The notes under the pieces are model-generated. The model did no database searches. It was not told the DNA's origin and was given only the letters and a program-made list of their open reading frames with translations. Shown one piece after another: positions 1 to 8,888 of a stretch of DNA of 64,000 nucleotides. The first letter of the stretch is position 1; every line of letters starts with the position of its first letter. Source of the DNA: Burkholderia sp. PAMC 26561 (GTDB taxonomy: Bacteria; Pseudomonadota; Gammaproteobacteria; Burkholderiales; Burkholderiaceae); NCBI RefSeq assembly GCF_001557535.2, contig NZ_CP014306.1, positions 2,170,001 to 2,234,000 on the forward strand, written 5' to 3'. Both the position numbers and the translations under genes were made by a program.

Positions 1-1197
1 CAATTGCGCGATATACGGCGCCACCGACGCACCCAGAATCCCGCCGAGGTTGTACGCCACGCCCGCGCCGGTGTAGCGCACGTTGGTCGGGAACAGCTCG
101 GGCAAGAGCGCGCCCATCGGGGCAAACGTCACGCCCATCAAAAATAGCTCGATGGTCAGGAACAGCGCGACTGCGAACGTGTTGCCGCTGCCAAGCAAGG
201 GCGCCATGGTGAACCCGGAAAGGATCGCGGCAATGCAACCAACGATCAGGACCGGCCGACGGCCGAATTTGTCGCTTGCGAGCGCCGAAAGCGGCGTGGC
301 GATCGCCATGAAGATCACCGCGAAGCACAACAGGCCCAGGAATTTCTCGCGCGTGAAATGCAGCGTCGAGACGCCGTACGACAGCGAGAAAACCGTCGAG
401 ATGTAGAAGAGCGTGTAGCAGACGATCATCGCAATGGCGCCAAGCAGCGTCGGCCCGAGATAGCGGCTGAGCAGCGTGGCAACAGGCATGCGCACGCGTT
501 CGTGCTTTTCCATGGCCGCGCGAAACGCCGGCGTTTCCGCGATTTTCAGGCGCACGTAGAGTCCAAGCCCCACCAGCACGGCGCTGACAATGAACGGCAC
601 GCGCCAGCCCCAACTGCGGAATTGTTCGTCGGTGAGAGACAGCGCCAGGCCGAAGAACAAGCCGTTCGATGCCAGGAACCCCACCGACGGCCCCAATTGC
701 GGGAACATCCCGAACCAGCCGCGTTTGTTTTGCGGGGCGTATTCGGTCGCGAGCAGCGCCGCACCGCCCCATTCGCCGCCGAGGCCAATGCCTTGCCCGA
801 AACGCAGGATGCACAGCAGCACGGGCGCGAGGCTGCCAATGGACGCATATCCCGGCACGAAGCCGATCAGCGTCGTGGAAACGCCCATCACCAGTAGCGA
901 TGCAACCAGCGTCGATTTTCGTCCGATCCGGTCGCCGAAATGGCCGAACACGAACGAACCGATTGGGCGCGCGATAAACGCAATGCCGAACGTGACGAAC
1001 GCCGACAACGCCTGCGCGGCGGGCGAACTATGCGGAAAAAAGACCGGGCCGATCACGAGCGCGGCGGCGGTAGCGTAGACGTAGAAGTCGTAAAACTCGA
1101 TCGCCGTACCTATAAAACTCGCGAAAATGACGCGGGAACTGCTCATTTTGGCATCGCTGGCGGGCGATGCAGGCAGTGAGGATGAAGCTGACGACAT
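1..1197 (-). CDS. MFS transporter, metabolite:H+ symporter type (partial, C-terminus beyond window)
   Basis: Inner-membrane proton-coupled symporter; the substrate is probably an organic acid or osmolyte but cannot be read from the sequence. I translated 399 residues from an ATG at 1197-1195, preceded by GGAG 5 nt away. The frame stays open to base 1, so the C-terminus lies outside the window. The N-terminal segment has the metabolite:H+ symporter look (IEFYDFYVYA), then RPIGSFVFGHFGDRIGRK, the conserved loop 2-3 signature of MFS proteins. Several hydrophobic helices follow, with a GGEWGGAALL segment typical of the ShiA/ProP/KgtP group. It is the first gene of its own transcript; 270 bp with no recognisable gene separate it from the next gene on the right. 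Confidence 0.85.
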   Translation of the reverse strand, partial: MSSASSSLPASPASDAKMSSSRVIFASFIGTAIEFYDFYVYATAAALVIGPVFFPHSSPAAQALSAFVTFGIAFIARPIGSFVFGHFGDRIGRKSTLVASLLVMGVSTTLIGFVPGYASIGSLAPVLLCILRFGQGIGLGGEWGGAALLATEYAPQNKRGWFGMFPQLGPSVGFLASNGLFFGLALSLTDEQFRSWGWRVPFIVSAVLVGLGLYVRLKIAETPAFRAAMEKHERVRMPVATLLSRYLGPTLLGAIAMIVCYTLFYISTVFSLSYGVSTLHFTREKFLGLLCFAVIFMAIATPLSALASDKFGRRPVLIVGCIAAILSGFTMAPLLGSGNTFAVALFLTIELFLMGVTFAPMGALLPELFPTNVRYTGAGVAYNLGGILGASVAPYIAQL

Positions 1198-1467
1198 GGC
1201 GTCTCCGTTTTGCCCATCGCGCGCGATTCTCAACCGCGCCGCGGGACATTTTATTAAGGCCAACAAGGCAGGCAGACTGCGTCGAACGGCGCGCGGGTGC
1301 GGCGTGGTATCGAGCGGGCGGGGCGCATTGCACAGGCGCTGGATGGGCGGCGGCAATGGCGTGACCGGCATGGCCGGCCAACCGGTGTAACGGGGGTATC
1401 GAAAATTATAACGACCGTGCGTGGCGACGGGCAAGGAAGTGTTTCCCGAAGTGCAATGAAAGTTCCC

Positions 1468-1950
1468 TCAGTCGATGGTCGTTGCCTGCGGCGAATGCGC
1501 GCTCCTTAGCTGGAACTGGCCGTTGTCGTTGAAAAGCCAGCCTTCGAAGAGGTCGAGGTGGCCGTTGCCATCGAGCAGGCGAGTGGGCGGTGCGGGCAAC
1601 GGCGAGGCCCGGCGCAGCGAGGCGAGGGCGGTGGCTTCGGCTTCGTCGTCCCCATTCGTCCGATACACCGACGAGCGGATCACACGCCCGTTGCGATCCA
1701 CGGTGTAGGCGACCACGACAAGCGAGCGCAGCATGGCTTGCGGCGTGCCCTTGAGCACCAGCGAAGGATTGCGCTCGAAGATATGTTGTGCGACGCGCAC
1801 CTTGTATTGATCGAGCGTCGCGCCCGCGACCGCCGCGGCGGGTTTGGGCGTTTCGAGCGCGCTGGGCGGCGGGGTGATCGTGCAGGCAGCAAGGGTCGCG
1901 AGCAGCGCGATGCTGCATCCAATGTGTGCCTGTTTGAAGCGGTAGGTCAT
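1468..1950 (-). CDS. TonB C-terminal-like lipoprotein
   Basis: A 160-residue predicted lipoprotein. The ATG at 1950 is followed by a short basic N-region, a hydrophobic stretch and a lipobox ending LAAC with the acylated Cys at about residue 23. After a Pro/Ala-rich linker, residues about 70-130 resemble the TonB C-terminal fold (YTVDRNGRVIRSSVYRTNG, then ATALASLRRASPLPAPP). This suggests a periplasmic protein that contacts outer-membrane or cell-wall partners. It has no exbB/exbD neighbours and no N-terminal TM anchor, so it is probably not a true energy transducer. An upstream extension of the frame is possible, but only this start gives a signal peptide. Confidence 0.7.
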   Translation of the reverse strand: MTYRFKQAHIGCSIALLATLAACTITPPPSALETPKPAAAVAGATLDQYKVRVAQHIFERNPSLVLKGTPQAMLRSLVVVAYTVDRNGRVIRSSVYRTNGDDEAEATALASLRRASPLPAPPTRLLDGNGHLDLFEGWLFNDNGQFQLRSAHSPQATTID

Positions 1951-2063
1951 GATCGGCGAAGCTCCGCAGAAATCGCTGCATCCAGGCTCGACGATACGCG
2001 CCGGGACCACGTCTTGCTGCCCCATTTTGCATACCCACAGCATCTCAATGCAAGGAGAGGACC

Positions 2064-2222
2064 ATGAGCAGCGATCCGACCGATCTGAACAATCCGCAAC
2101 CGGCTGAACACAGCGACAACGAGGCGAGCAAGATGCCCGATCGCGACGACGACCAGCGCAAGCAGGCGCCAAGCGATCAGCCTGGAAAGAAACCCGGCGA
2201 AGGTGAGCCGGACGTAGGTTGA
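2064..2222 (+). CDS. Small hydrophilic hypothetical protein (52 aa)
   Basis: A short gene with an ATG at 2064 preceded by a strong Shine-Dalgarno (AAGGAGAGG, 2052-2060), ending TGA at 2220-2222. The product is very polar, rich in Asp, Glu, Pro, Gln and Lys, with no hydrophobic core, so it is probably intrinsically disordered. It begins MSSDPTDLNN. The Shine-Dalgarno and the strongly acidic/basic composition are the only evidence that it is real. No function is recognised. Confidence 0.55.
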   Translation: MSSDPTDLNNPQPAEHSDNEASKMPDRDDDQRKQAPSDQPGKKPGEGEPDVG

Positions 2223-2238
2223 CGAAGGGCCCGACACC

Positions 2239-2625
2239 TCAGCCCGGCGCAGCCTTCTTGCTGCGCCGGCGGGGCTTGGGCTCGACACCGATCCGTTCAT
2301 CGCGCGCCAGCACTAGCGCCGTCATTCTCTTCACGATGTCCTCGAACGCCGGATCATCCTGCGATACATAAAGCCACTTCCCGAGCACCGGATGCGGCTG
2401 CAACGCCGGCATTTCACTGATGAGCGCAGTGTGGCGATCCTGCGACGTGCACACCAGCAAACCATTCCACGGTTCGTCGCGATCGCCGGCAACCAGGCAT
2501 AACAATCCGTCCAGGTAAGCGGCGTCGAGGCCGAACATCCGTTTGCTGAGGTAGGCCGGGTCACGCTCGAATGCCTCGAAGATCCAGGCGAGCGAGTTGT
2601 TGATAGCGGAGGGCATCGATTTCAA
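2239..2625 (-). CDS. Conserved hypothetical protein (128 aa), possibly TfoX/YjbR-like
   Basis: A cytoplasmic 128-residue protein. Its core (SKRMFGLDAAYLDGLLCLVAG, followed by WNGLLVCTS) has the RMFG...YLDG arrangement seen in small TfoX N-terminal-like or YjbR-like proteins. That link is weak and no function follows from it. The C-terminus is basic (PKPRRRSKK), which might allow nucleic-acid contact. It lies directly downstream of the LysR gene on the same strand, 21 bp from its stop, so the two could share a transcript. Confidence 0.6.
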   Translation of the reverse strand: MKSMPSAINNSLAWIFEAFERDPAYLSKRMFGLDAAYLDGLLCLVAGDRDEPWNGLLVCTSQDRHTALISEMPALQPHPVLGKWLYVSQDDPAFEDIVKRMTALVLARDERIGVEPKPRRRSKKAAPG

Positions 2626-2646
2626 ATCCCATTGTGCAAGGCGTAT

Positions 2647-3567
2647 TTAAACCCGGTCCCTCGCGGTTTCGCTAAAAAGCCATTCGCGGAACGCGACGAG
2701 TCTGAGTAGTGCCGCGCATTCCTTCCGGTAGACCACGAAATACGCGAGCGATGACGGCAGCGTGATCTCGGGAAACAAGCGGATCAAGCGGCCGGAATTC
2801 AGATCATCGCGCGCGAGAACGCTGCGTGCCAACGCCACGCCGTGACCATCGACGGCAGCCTGCAACACTGCCGCGGAATTGTTGATCTTCAGGCCGGCGC
2901 GGCTCGCGACGACTTTCACCCCTGCGTTGTCGAGCCACGTATCCCACGTGACGAAGCCGGATTGCCGGTCGACGGAAAGGTCATCGATCAATGTCAGTCC
3001 GGCCAGATCGGCAGGGCCACGCAACCCGGAATGGCGCTCAAGGAATTCACGCGAACAAACCGGAAAGACCTCCTCGTCCATCAGCTTTTCCGCTTGCAGC
3101 CCCGGCCAATGGCCGGCGCCATAACGCACTCCGATATCGATACCCTGACTCGCGAAGTCCATGAGTTTGAGACTCGTGTCGAGACGTACATCGGTTTCCG
3201 GCCACGCAGTCTGGAACCGGTCTATACGCGGTAGAAGCCATTTCGCCGCGAACGCCGGGCTGACAGTGACGGTAAGTACGCCTCCGGTCGACGCTTCCTT
3301 GAGCCGCGCAAGCCCGAGGTTCAGCCGGTCGAAGCCTGCACGGATGTCGGGCAGCGCCCGGGTTGCGATGTCCGTGGGTATCAGACGCGCCCGCCCGCCG
3401 CCGCTTCGATGAAAGAGTGGGAAGGCCAGCCACTCTTCGAGGCTTCGAACAAGTTGTCCGACAGCCGCCGGGGTGACATTCAGTTCCGCTGCGGCCGCCG
3501 AAAAGCTTTGGTGGCGCGCACTCACTTCGAATGCACGCAACGCGTTCAAGAAAATTGGCGTTGTCAT
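2647..3567 (-). CDS. LysR-family transcriptional regulator, GcvA-like subgroup
   Basis: A 306-residue regulator read from the ATG at 3567; longer readings add residues unlike a LysR N-terminus. Residues 1-62 form the winged HTH (LRAFEVSARHQSFSAAAAEL, then VTPAAVGQLVRSLE). The rest is the periplasmic-binding-protein-like effector domain, with the PRIDRF and GIDIGVRYG segments typical of GcvA-type members. It is divergent from the SDR oxidoreductase gene with 137 bp between start codons, the classical arrangement in which a LysR protein controls both its own gene and its neighbour. The effector is unknown. Confidence 0.9.
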   Translation of the reverse strand: MTTPIFLNALRAFEVSARHQSFSAAAAELNVTPAAVGQLVRSLEEWLAFPLFHRSGGGRARLIPTDIATRALPDIRAGFDRLNLGLARLKEASTGGVLTVTVSPAFAAKWLLPRIDRFQTAWPETDVRLDTSLKLMDFASQGIDIGVRYGAGHWPGLQAEKLMDEEVFPVCSREFLERHSGLRGPADLAGLTLIDDLSVDRQSGFVTWDTWLDNAGVKVVASRAGLKINNSAAVLQAAVDGHGVALARSVLARDDLNSGRLIRLFPEITLPSSLAYFVVYRKECAALLRLVAFREWLFSETARDRV

Positions 3568-3704
3568 ACGGTAAAGTTTTTCTTTTAGGAACAGACAGAA
3601 TAACTGATTTGCGATTGCGTACGCGCGAGCCAACAATACTCTCCATCAAGGAAGCAGGGAGCGGATCGTTCCTTCACTTGGCTGAACTTTTCAGGAGTAT
3701 CGGA

Positions 3705-4481
3705 ATGCATAGTTTTTCTTCTAAAGTGGCGATTGTTACGGGCGGCGGATCGGGGATTGGCAAGGAGGTCGCAGCACGCCTCGTGCAAGCCGGGGCAAGT
3801 GTGGTTATTGGCGGGCGTGATGAGGCCAAGCTCAAGCAAGCGGCAGAGCAAATTGATCCGACCGGCGCCCAGGTTCGCACGTTCGCCGGTGACATTGCAG
3901 CGCCAGCAACAGCCGCCGGCCTCGTGAATCTCGCGACTCAAGCCTTTGGCGGCGTCGATATCCTGATCAACAACGCTGGCGTGTTTGCGCCTAAGCCGTT
4001 TCTCGACGTGACGGAATCTGAATACGACTGGTTCATCGATACGATCCTCAAAGGCAAGTTCTTCATGGCCCAGGCCGCGGCGCGCGCCATGAAGCTGCGC
4101 GGTGGTGGCGCCATCGTTCAGACCGGCTCACTCTGGGCGTTGCAGGCGATCGGCGCAACGCCTTCAGCGGCGTATTCGGCGGCGAACGCGGGCGTGCATG
4201 CGTTGACGCGGAATCTGGCGATCGAACTGGCGTCGTCGAACATTCGCATCAATACCGTAGCGCCGGCGGTCGTCGAGACGCCTGTCTACAACACGTTCAT
4301 GACCGACGATCAGGTCAAGGCGACGTTGCCTGCGTTCAACGCGTTTCATCCGCTCGGGCGCAACGGGCAGCCGGCGGATATCGCCGAGGCAATCCTTTTC
4401 CTTGCATCGCAAAATGCATCGTGGATTACCGGTACCGTGCTGCCCGTCGATGGCGGCGTCATGGCCGGCCGTCAGGCCTGA
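3705..4481 (+). CDS. SDR-family oxidoreductase with Asn at the catalytic Lys position
   Basis: Short-chain dehydrogenase/reductase of 258 residues. The ATG at 3705 has AGGAG about 9 nt upstream. It has the Rossmann motif TGGGSGIG (residues 12-19), the NNAG motif (89-92), Ser142, Tyr157, and a C-terminal GTVLPVDGG segment. The family's catalytic YxxxK reads Y157-S-A-A-N161: the Lys is Asn (codon AAC at 4185-4187). In classical SDRs the Lys positions the cofactor ribose and lowers the Tyr pKa, so activity may be changed or lost. It is divergent from the LysR gene and probably controlled by it. The substrate is unknown. Confidence 0.85.
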   Translation: MHSFSSKVAIVTGGGSGIGKEVAARLVQAGASVVIGGRDEAKLKQAAEQIDPTGAQVRTFAGDIAAPATAAGLVNLATQAFGGVDILINNAGVFAPKPFLDVTESEYDWFIDTILKGKFFMAQAAARAMKLRGGGAIVQTGSLWALQAIGATPSAAYSAANAGVHALTRNLAIELASSNIRINTVAPAVVETPVYNTFMTDDQVKATLPAFNAFHPLGRNGQPADIAEAILFLASQNASWITGTVLPVDGGVMAGRQA

Positions 4482-4541
4482 ACCGGGGATTCCGTGACGA
4501 CGCGGTATCCCGCGATTGAACGCAAAAGGTGCGCTGACCCC

Positions 4542-6578
4542 TCATTCCCGCTCTTCCGCCGATAAAACGATTGGCGCCTTCGTTCCCGCCTCGCCCGATG
4601 TCTCGCGCTGCCAGATCGCCTTGTAAAGCCGCTCGAGATCGCGCGTGAATTGCGCGGTATTGAAGAGCGGAAGCGTTTCACGGCTCTGGATCAACTGAGT
4701 GCTCAGCGCGGCGAGCCGTTCCGGATCGGAAGCGAGTGACAGCGCAACATTGAAATAGGTCTCGTCGTCTTCCGTCACCAGTTCGCCAAGCCCGGCGGCC
4801 CGCAGCAGGCTCGCGCCCACGCGGCTGGCGAACAATGCACCGCTGCGCGTGACCATGGGCACACCCGCCCACAATGCGTCGCTACCCGTGGTGTGGGAGT
4901 TGCAGGGAAAAGTGTCGAGCGCGATGTCCGCCAGCGCGAGGCGCGCAAGATGCGCCGGCTGTTTCAGGCGATCAGCAAAAATCAACCGTGACGCATCGAT
5001 ACCCCGGGCCTTTGCCTCTTTACGCAGATTGTCGATGACATCGGGCACGGGTGGTTCGAGAAGCCATAGCACGCTGCCCGGCACCGCCGCGAGCAGACGG
5101 CACCAAACCGAGAACATCGTGGGCCCGAACTTGAACGTCTGATTGAAACTGCAGAATACGATACCGGTTTCCGGCAAGCCCGCTTCGGCACGGGTGGACT
5201 GCGGGCCGGATTCGCGGCGGTGGTCATTCGGCTGATAGCAATGCGGCATCAGCGCGAGTGTTTCGCTGAAATGATCGGCATGGGCCGGTGGCGTGACGAC
5301 CGGATCGCCTATTAGGTAATCCGCCAGCCCGGAATGCCCGAGCGAGCCGGGGTAGCCAAGCCAATTGAGCGTGACAGGCGCCGGGCGCCGCGCCGAAATG
5401 CCAAGCCGGGTGCCAGTCGTGAAACCCTTGAGATCGACCAGAAGTTGAATACCGTCGGCCGCGATCTGCGTGGCGGCCTCTGCGTCGGTCGCGGCGGCGA
5501 CATCATGAAAGGTCGCCGGCATGTTGGCGATGCGCGAGGTAAAAGCGTCGTCGCGGGATGGCCCGTACGAATACAAATGCACGTCCACACACGATTGATC
5601 GTGCAACTCGAGTACGCCGGCCAGCAAGTGCATCGTCGCGTGATCGTAAAAATCCGATGACAGGTAACCAATTTTCAACCGTGACCCGTCGGCTTCGCGG
5701 GGCGTCGCCGCAGACGCGCCTTGCGCATTCAATTCCCGGCCCCAACGGCTCAAGGCAAAAAGACGACCCGCTTCGCGATGGACCGCAGGCGGCATGGATG
5801 GAATGCCAAGCAGTTCCCATGTCCCCGGATTGGCAAACCGCGCCGACTCGACCAGTTCGATGGCGGCGGCGTCGATCTCATCCAGTCCATCCCACGAAGC
5901 CGCCTGTCGCATGACGTGCTGAACGGAGTCCCATCGGCCAGCCTGCCTGTACGCGGCTTCTGCATCGTCCAGCCGGTTCAGTGAGTCCAGCAGGTCGGCA
6001 TAGGTCGACCAGATCGCACCGGTTTCCGGCTCGATCGCGAGCGCCTGGCGAAAGCTGGTTTCGCTTTCGTGAGGACGGCCAGTCTCGCGCAACAGGATGC
6101 CCAGGTTCCGGTGAGCCAGGCAATAACGGGGATCGGTGGCGAGCGCTCGCCGATAGTTCAATTCCGCGCCCGCTCGGTCCTGCATGCGGTCCAGGATCGT
6201 TCCAAGGTTGTTGTATACGCGCGCGGCCTGAGGCTCAAGCGCAATGCCGGCTTGGTAAGCATCGCGCGCTTGTGCATCTTTGCCCTGGGAGGCCAGGGCA
6301 AGACCGAGGTTGATGAAATAGGTCGGGTTCCGGTTGATAGCGACCGCTTTCCTGAGGCATTGCTCAGCTTCCGGAAAACGCTTCTGCTCGATGCGCGTGA
6401 TGCCGAGGAGGTGGATCGCCTCGGCGTTGCGCGGGTCGCGTTTGAGCAACTGCTGGATCAAGGTTTCCGCCTTGATCAACGAGCCCGATTGAAGCGCAAC
6501 GGTGCTGGCCTGAAGCATGGCGCCGACGGTGGGACGGCCTGCAGTACGCGACCCGGAAATGTTTCTGGTTGCTGACAT
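4542..6578 (-). CDS. TPR protein with GT41 (SPINDLY/O-GlcNAc transferase-like) domain
   Basis: A protein of about 678 residues. The N-terminal third is a run of tetratricopeptide repeats (for example AEAIHLLGITRIEQKRFPEA and YFINLGLALASQGKDAQA). The C-terminal part is a family-41 glycosyltransferase: LKIGYLSSDFYDHATMHL, then RPAPVTLNWLGYPGS, then FCSFNQTFKFGP, and finally DTFPCNSHTTGSDALWAGVP for the sugar nucleotide. It is expected to transfer a sugar from a nucleotide donor to protein Ser/Thr in the cytoplasm. No flagellin, adhesin or other obvious acceptor lies nearby. The start is uncertain: ATG 6578 has no clear Shine-Dalgarno; TTG 6635 and ATG 6518 are alternatives. Confidence 0.85.
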   Translation of the reverse strand: MSATRNISGSRTAGRPTVGAMLQASTVALQSGSLIKAETLIQQLLKRDPRNAEAIHLLGITRIEQKRFPEAEQCLRKAVAINRNPTYFINLGLALASQGKDAQARDAYQAGIALEPQAARVYNNLGTILDRMQDRAGAELNYRRALATDPRYCLAHRNLGILLRETGRPHESETSFRQALAIEPETGAIWSTYADLLDSLNRLDDAEAAYRQAGRWDSVQHVMRQAASWDGLDEIDAAAIELVESARFANPGTWELLGIPSMPPAVHREAGRLFALSRWGRELNAQGASAATPREADGSRLKIGYLSSDFYDHATMHLLAGVLELHDQSCVDVHLYSYGPSRDDAFTSRIANMPATFHDVAAATDAEAATQIAADGIQLLVDLKGFTTGTRLGISARRPAPVTLNWLGYPGSLGHSGLADYLIGDPVVTPPAHADHFSETLALMPHCYQPNDHRRESGPQSTRAEAGLPETGIVFCSFNQTFKFGPTMFSVWCRLLAAVPGSVLWLLEPPVPDVIDNLRKEAKARGIDASRLIFADRLKQPAHLARLALADIALDTFPCNSHTTGSDALWAGVPMVTRSGALFASRVGASLLRAAGLGELVTEDDETYFNVALSLASDPERLAALSTQLIQSRETLPLFNTAQFTRDLERLYKAIWQRETSGEAGTKAPIVLSAEERE

Positions 6579-6897
6579 TGATCGATTACGTGAAACAACG
6601 CCTCGCTCTGCCGTGCGGGGCTTGCCGACAATCAACGAGTCTGCGGGAGCGTATCAGCAGGCCGGCCACACTTACAACTTCGGCGGCTTCCTCTGAAACG
6701 GTCCTGAAGAGCGTTGATATAACCGGGACAGGCGTGAACGCGCCTGCTTCGGCGCTCGTATCTCGATCGACGCCATCACATGGCCGTTGCCGGTCTACAA
6801 AAAATGACGAGTCAGATGCAACGGAGCAACAGGACAGGGATAGGCCGCGAGCATTCAGCAGAGATTTCGGCCGCATGACGGGCCTGTTGGTGCGCAG
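6579..6897. other. Intergenic stretch without a convincing gene
   Basis: About 320 bp between the start of the TPR-glycosyltransferase gene and the terminator of tRNA-Ser. Open frames exist on both strands, but none has a Shine-Dalgarno or a recognisable product. It presumably holds the leader and promoter of the glycosyltransferase gene, for which I see no strong -35/-10 pair. Confidence 0.4.
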
Positions 6898-6935
6898 AAA
6901 AAACAAAACCCCGTAATTCATTGAATTTACGGGGT
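6898..6935 (-). terminator. Intrinsic terminator of tRNA-Ser
   Basis: A 9-bp perfect stem (6908-6916 with 6927-6935, ACCCCGTAA/TTACGGGGT) followed, on the minus strand, by a T-rich tract (TTTTGTTTTTT). It lies 13 bp past the CCA end of tRNA-Ser. Confidence 0.85.
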
Positions 6936-6948
6936 CTCTTGTTCATTC

Positions 6949-7038
6949 TGGCGGAAGCGGTGAGATTCGAACTCACGGACGAGTCACCCCGTCGCTAGTT
7001 TTCAAGACTAGTGCCTTAAACCGCTCGGCCACGCTTCC
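6949..7038 (-). tRNA. tRNA-Ser(TGA)
   Basis: A 90-nt class II tRNA including an encoded CCA (6949-6951). The acceptor GGAAGCG (7038-7032) pairs with CGCTTCC (6959-6953), with G as discriminator. The anticodon loop CTTGAAA gives TGA, which reads UCA and related Ser codons. A long variable arm is present, as expected for serine tRNAs. A group II intron interrupts the DNA 53 bp upstream of the mature 5' end, and a strong terminator follows. Confidence 0.97.
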
Positions 7039-7131
7039 ACGTTTCACACATCACAACCAAAGCAACTGCCGGAACAGCGCACCTTTCCGGGTAGGGTAGC
7101 CCTACATCCTTATGGATGAAGGGCCCCCTAA

Positions 7132-7165
7132 GAACTGTACGTGCGAGTTTCCTCGCATACAGCTC
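7132..7165 (-). ncRNA. Group II intron domain V (catalytic hairpin)
   Basis: A 34-nt hairpin reading GAGCTGTATGCGAGGAAA and its complement on the minus strand. It is the most conserved part of group II ribozymes and holds the catalytic metal site. Its size, GAAA loop and position just upstream of domain VI fit the canonical form. Confidence 0.9.
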
Positions 7166-7187
7166 AAGCCTACAGACAAAGCTCCAT

Positions 7188-8888
7188 TCAAAATAAAGCC
7201 GGCTTCGTTACAACAAGTCTTCCCACGTGCACCTGCTGGTGGCAATGCGGGTGAAGCAAAACTCTGTTGGACAGCGTGTCTTTGCCACCATGCATCCGAT
7301 ACTCCAGATGATGATCGTGCCAACCCGTCTCGTCCGTCAGCGCCGTGCCGCAGTGCGCACACAATCCGCCCTGTGACACATACAGCGTGGACCATCGCCT
7401 GCGATAGCGCATTGTTTCCCACATGCGATCCTGCCGCAATTTCTCGCCGTACTGCTCCCATATCGGATCAAAGGGATTGAATTCCGCTTTGATCTTCAAG
7501 TGTCGCTTGATCACTGTGCCGCTGATCTGGTACAGCTCAAGCAACCCCCTACTGCCGTCCCGCTTTACCACAGGAACAGCGAATACCCATTGACGATCAC
7601 CGATCGAATGAAAGTACTTCTTTCTCACCCAATCGGCGCCCTTCTGCGGGTGCCGCCGCTTCGACCATCGCCAGAGCTTCTGAAACATTAAATGCTCCAT
7701 GCGACTGTACGCTTGTTTAGCCACGACGGGACTGTGGTACTGCGCCCAGCCCCGAAGCATCGGATTCAACAGGCGGATCAGATCCGCCTGTTTTACCGTC
7801 TTGTTACCGCTGATCGTATCCGCCACCTTGCGATAGAACGCTTGCGCGTTTTTCTTGCTCGGTTTGATGAGCAGCTTTCCCGAGTACTTCCGAAAATTCC
7901 ACCCAAGGAAATCAAAGCCTTGATCTATATGAGTGATCCGCGTTTTCTCCTCGGATAGTTGCAAACCCCTAACCGCGAGGAAGGCTTCTATCCAAGGCCG
8001 GACTTCGTCAACTAGTACCTCTTGCGAGTCACCGGTTATGACGAAGTCGTCCGCGTACCGCACCACATGAATCTTGAGCTTCTTGGTTTTCGCGATCCCG
8101 AATTTAGCACCGAGGTGCTCAATCAGTTCACGCTCCAACCCGTTCAACGTCACATTGGCCAACGTCGGGGAAATGATGCCCCCCTGCGGCGTACCGGCCG
8201 TCGTCGCCTGCAACTGACCTCGGTAAACCAGGCCAGCCTTCAACCACTTCCGGAGAATCGCCGTGTCCATTGGGACATTGCGTTCCAACCAGTCATGGTT
8301 GATGTGGTCAAAGCACCCCTTGATATCCGCTTCCAGGACCCATCGGGCTGAGCCCTTCTGAGACATGGAAACAAAAATCTGGGACATGGCATCGGCCGTT
8401 GAGCGATGACTCCTGAACCCATATGAGTTCGGGTCGCTCGTGGACTCTGCCACTGGCTCCAAGGCCAGCAAGTACAGAGCTTGCATCGCTCTGTCATGCA
8501 TGGTCGGAATGCCCAGAGGGCGTTCCTTCCCATTGGCCTTGGGGATAAAGACCCTCCTTAAAGGCAGAGGCCTGTATCCATGCCGCTTCAACCGATCGAC
8601 AGCAAGCCGTCGACTTTCAGGCGAATCCCATAGTTCACGATCGACTCCAGCCGTTCGCGCACCTTGGTTCTGCGTAACACGTCGTACCGCATGCAACTTG
8701 GCGGACAACGTGCGGGTCAACATCCGTTGCAAGGCTTTGACCCTGCGCCATTTGCCTTCCCGCGTCGCCTTCGCAATTCGAATCTGCATCCCTCTCACGT
8801 TTCGTTCAACCCGACGCCAATCTACGGCGTACCAATCGTCCGGCGCGTGGGAAAGCGCAGATCCGGCCTTTCGACCAGATACTTTCAT
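7188..8888 (-). CDS. ltrA: Group II intron reverse transcriptase/maturase with HNH endonuclease
   Basis: A 566-residue intron-encoded protein. It has an N-terminal RT0 region, RT domain segments RRVFIPKANGKERPLGIPT (about 111-129), DPNSYGFRSHRSTADA, EADIKGCFDHI and GTPQGGIISP, and the catalytic YADD at 278-281. A maturase X-domain follows (GWAQYHSPVVAKQAYSRM). The C-terminal HNH zinc domain is about residues 505-560 (CAHCG, HDHHLE, HCHQ). It binds intron RNA to help splicing, cuts the second DNA strand and copies the intron by target-primed reverse transcription. All core motifs are present with no frameshift. The ATG at 8888 has GGAGAG upstream. Confidence 0.97.
   Translation of the reverse strand: MKVSGRKAGSALSHAPDDWYAVDWRRVERNVRGMQIRIAKATREGKWRRVKALQRMLTRTLSAKLHAVRRVTQNQGARTAGVDRELWDSPESRRLAVDRLKRHGYRPLPLRRVFIPKANGKERPLGIPTMHDRAMQALYLLALEPVAESTSDPNSYGFRSHRSTADAMSQIFVSMSQKGSARWVLEADIKGCFDHINHDWLERNVPMDTAILRKWLKAGLVYRGQLQATTAGTPQGGIISPTLANVTLNGLERELIEHLGAKFGIAKTKKLKIHVVRYADDFVITGDSQEVLVDEVRPWIEAFLAVRGLQLSEEKTRITHIDQGFDFLGWNFRKYSGKLLIKPSKKNAQAFYRKVADTISGNKTVKQADLIRLLNPMLRGWAQYHSPVVAKQAYSRMEHLMFQKLWRWSKRRHPQKGADWVRKKYFHSIGDRQWVFAVPVVKRDGSRGLLELYQISGTVIKRHLKIKAEFNPFDPIWEQYGEKLRQDRMWETMRYRRRWSTLYVSQGGLCAHCGTALTDETGWHDHHLEYRMHGGKDTLSNRVLLHPHCHQQVHVGRLVVTKPALF

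Noticed and set aside
6586..6921. Open frames on both strands between the glycosyltransferase and tRNA-Ser
   Set aside because: One ends inside the tRNA terminator and neither has start signals or family likeness.
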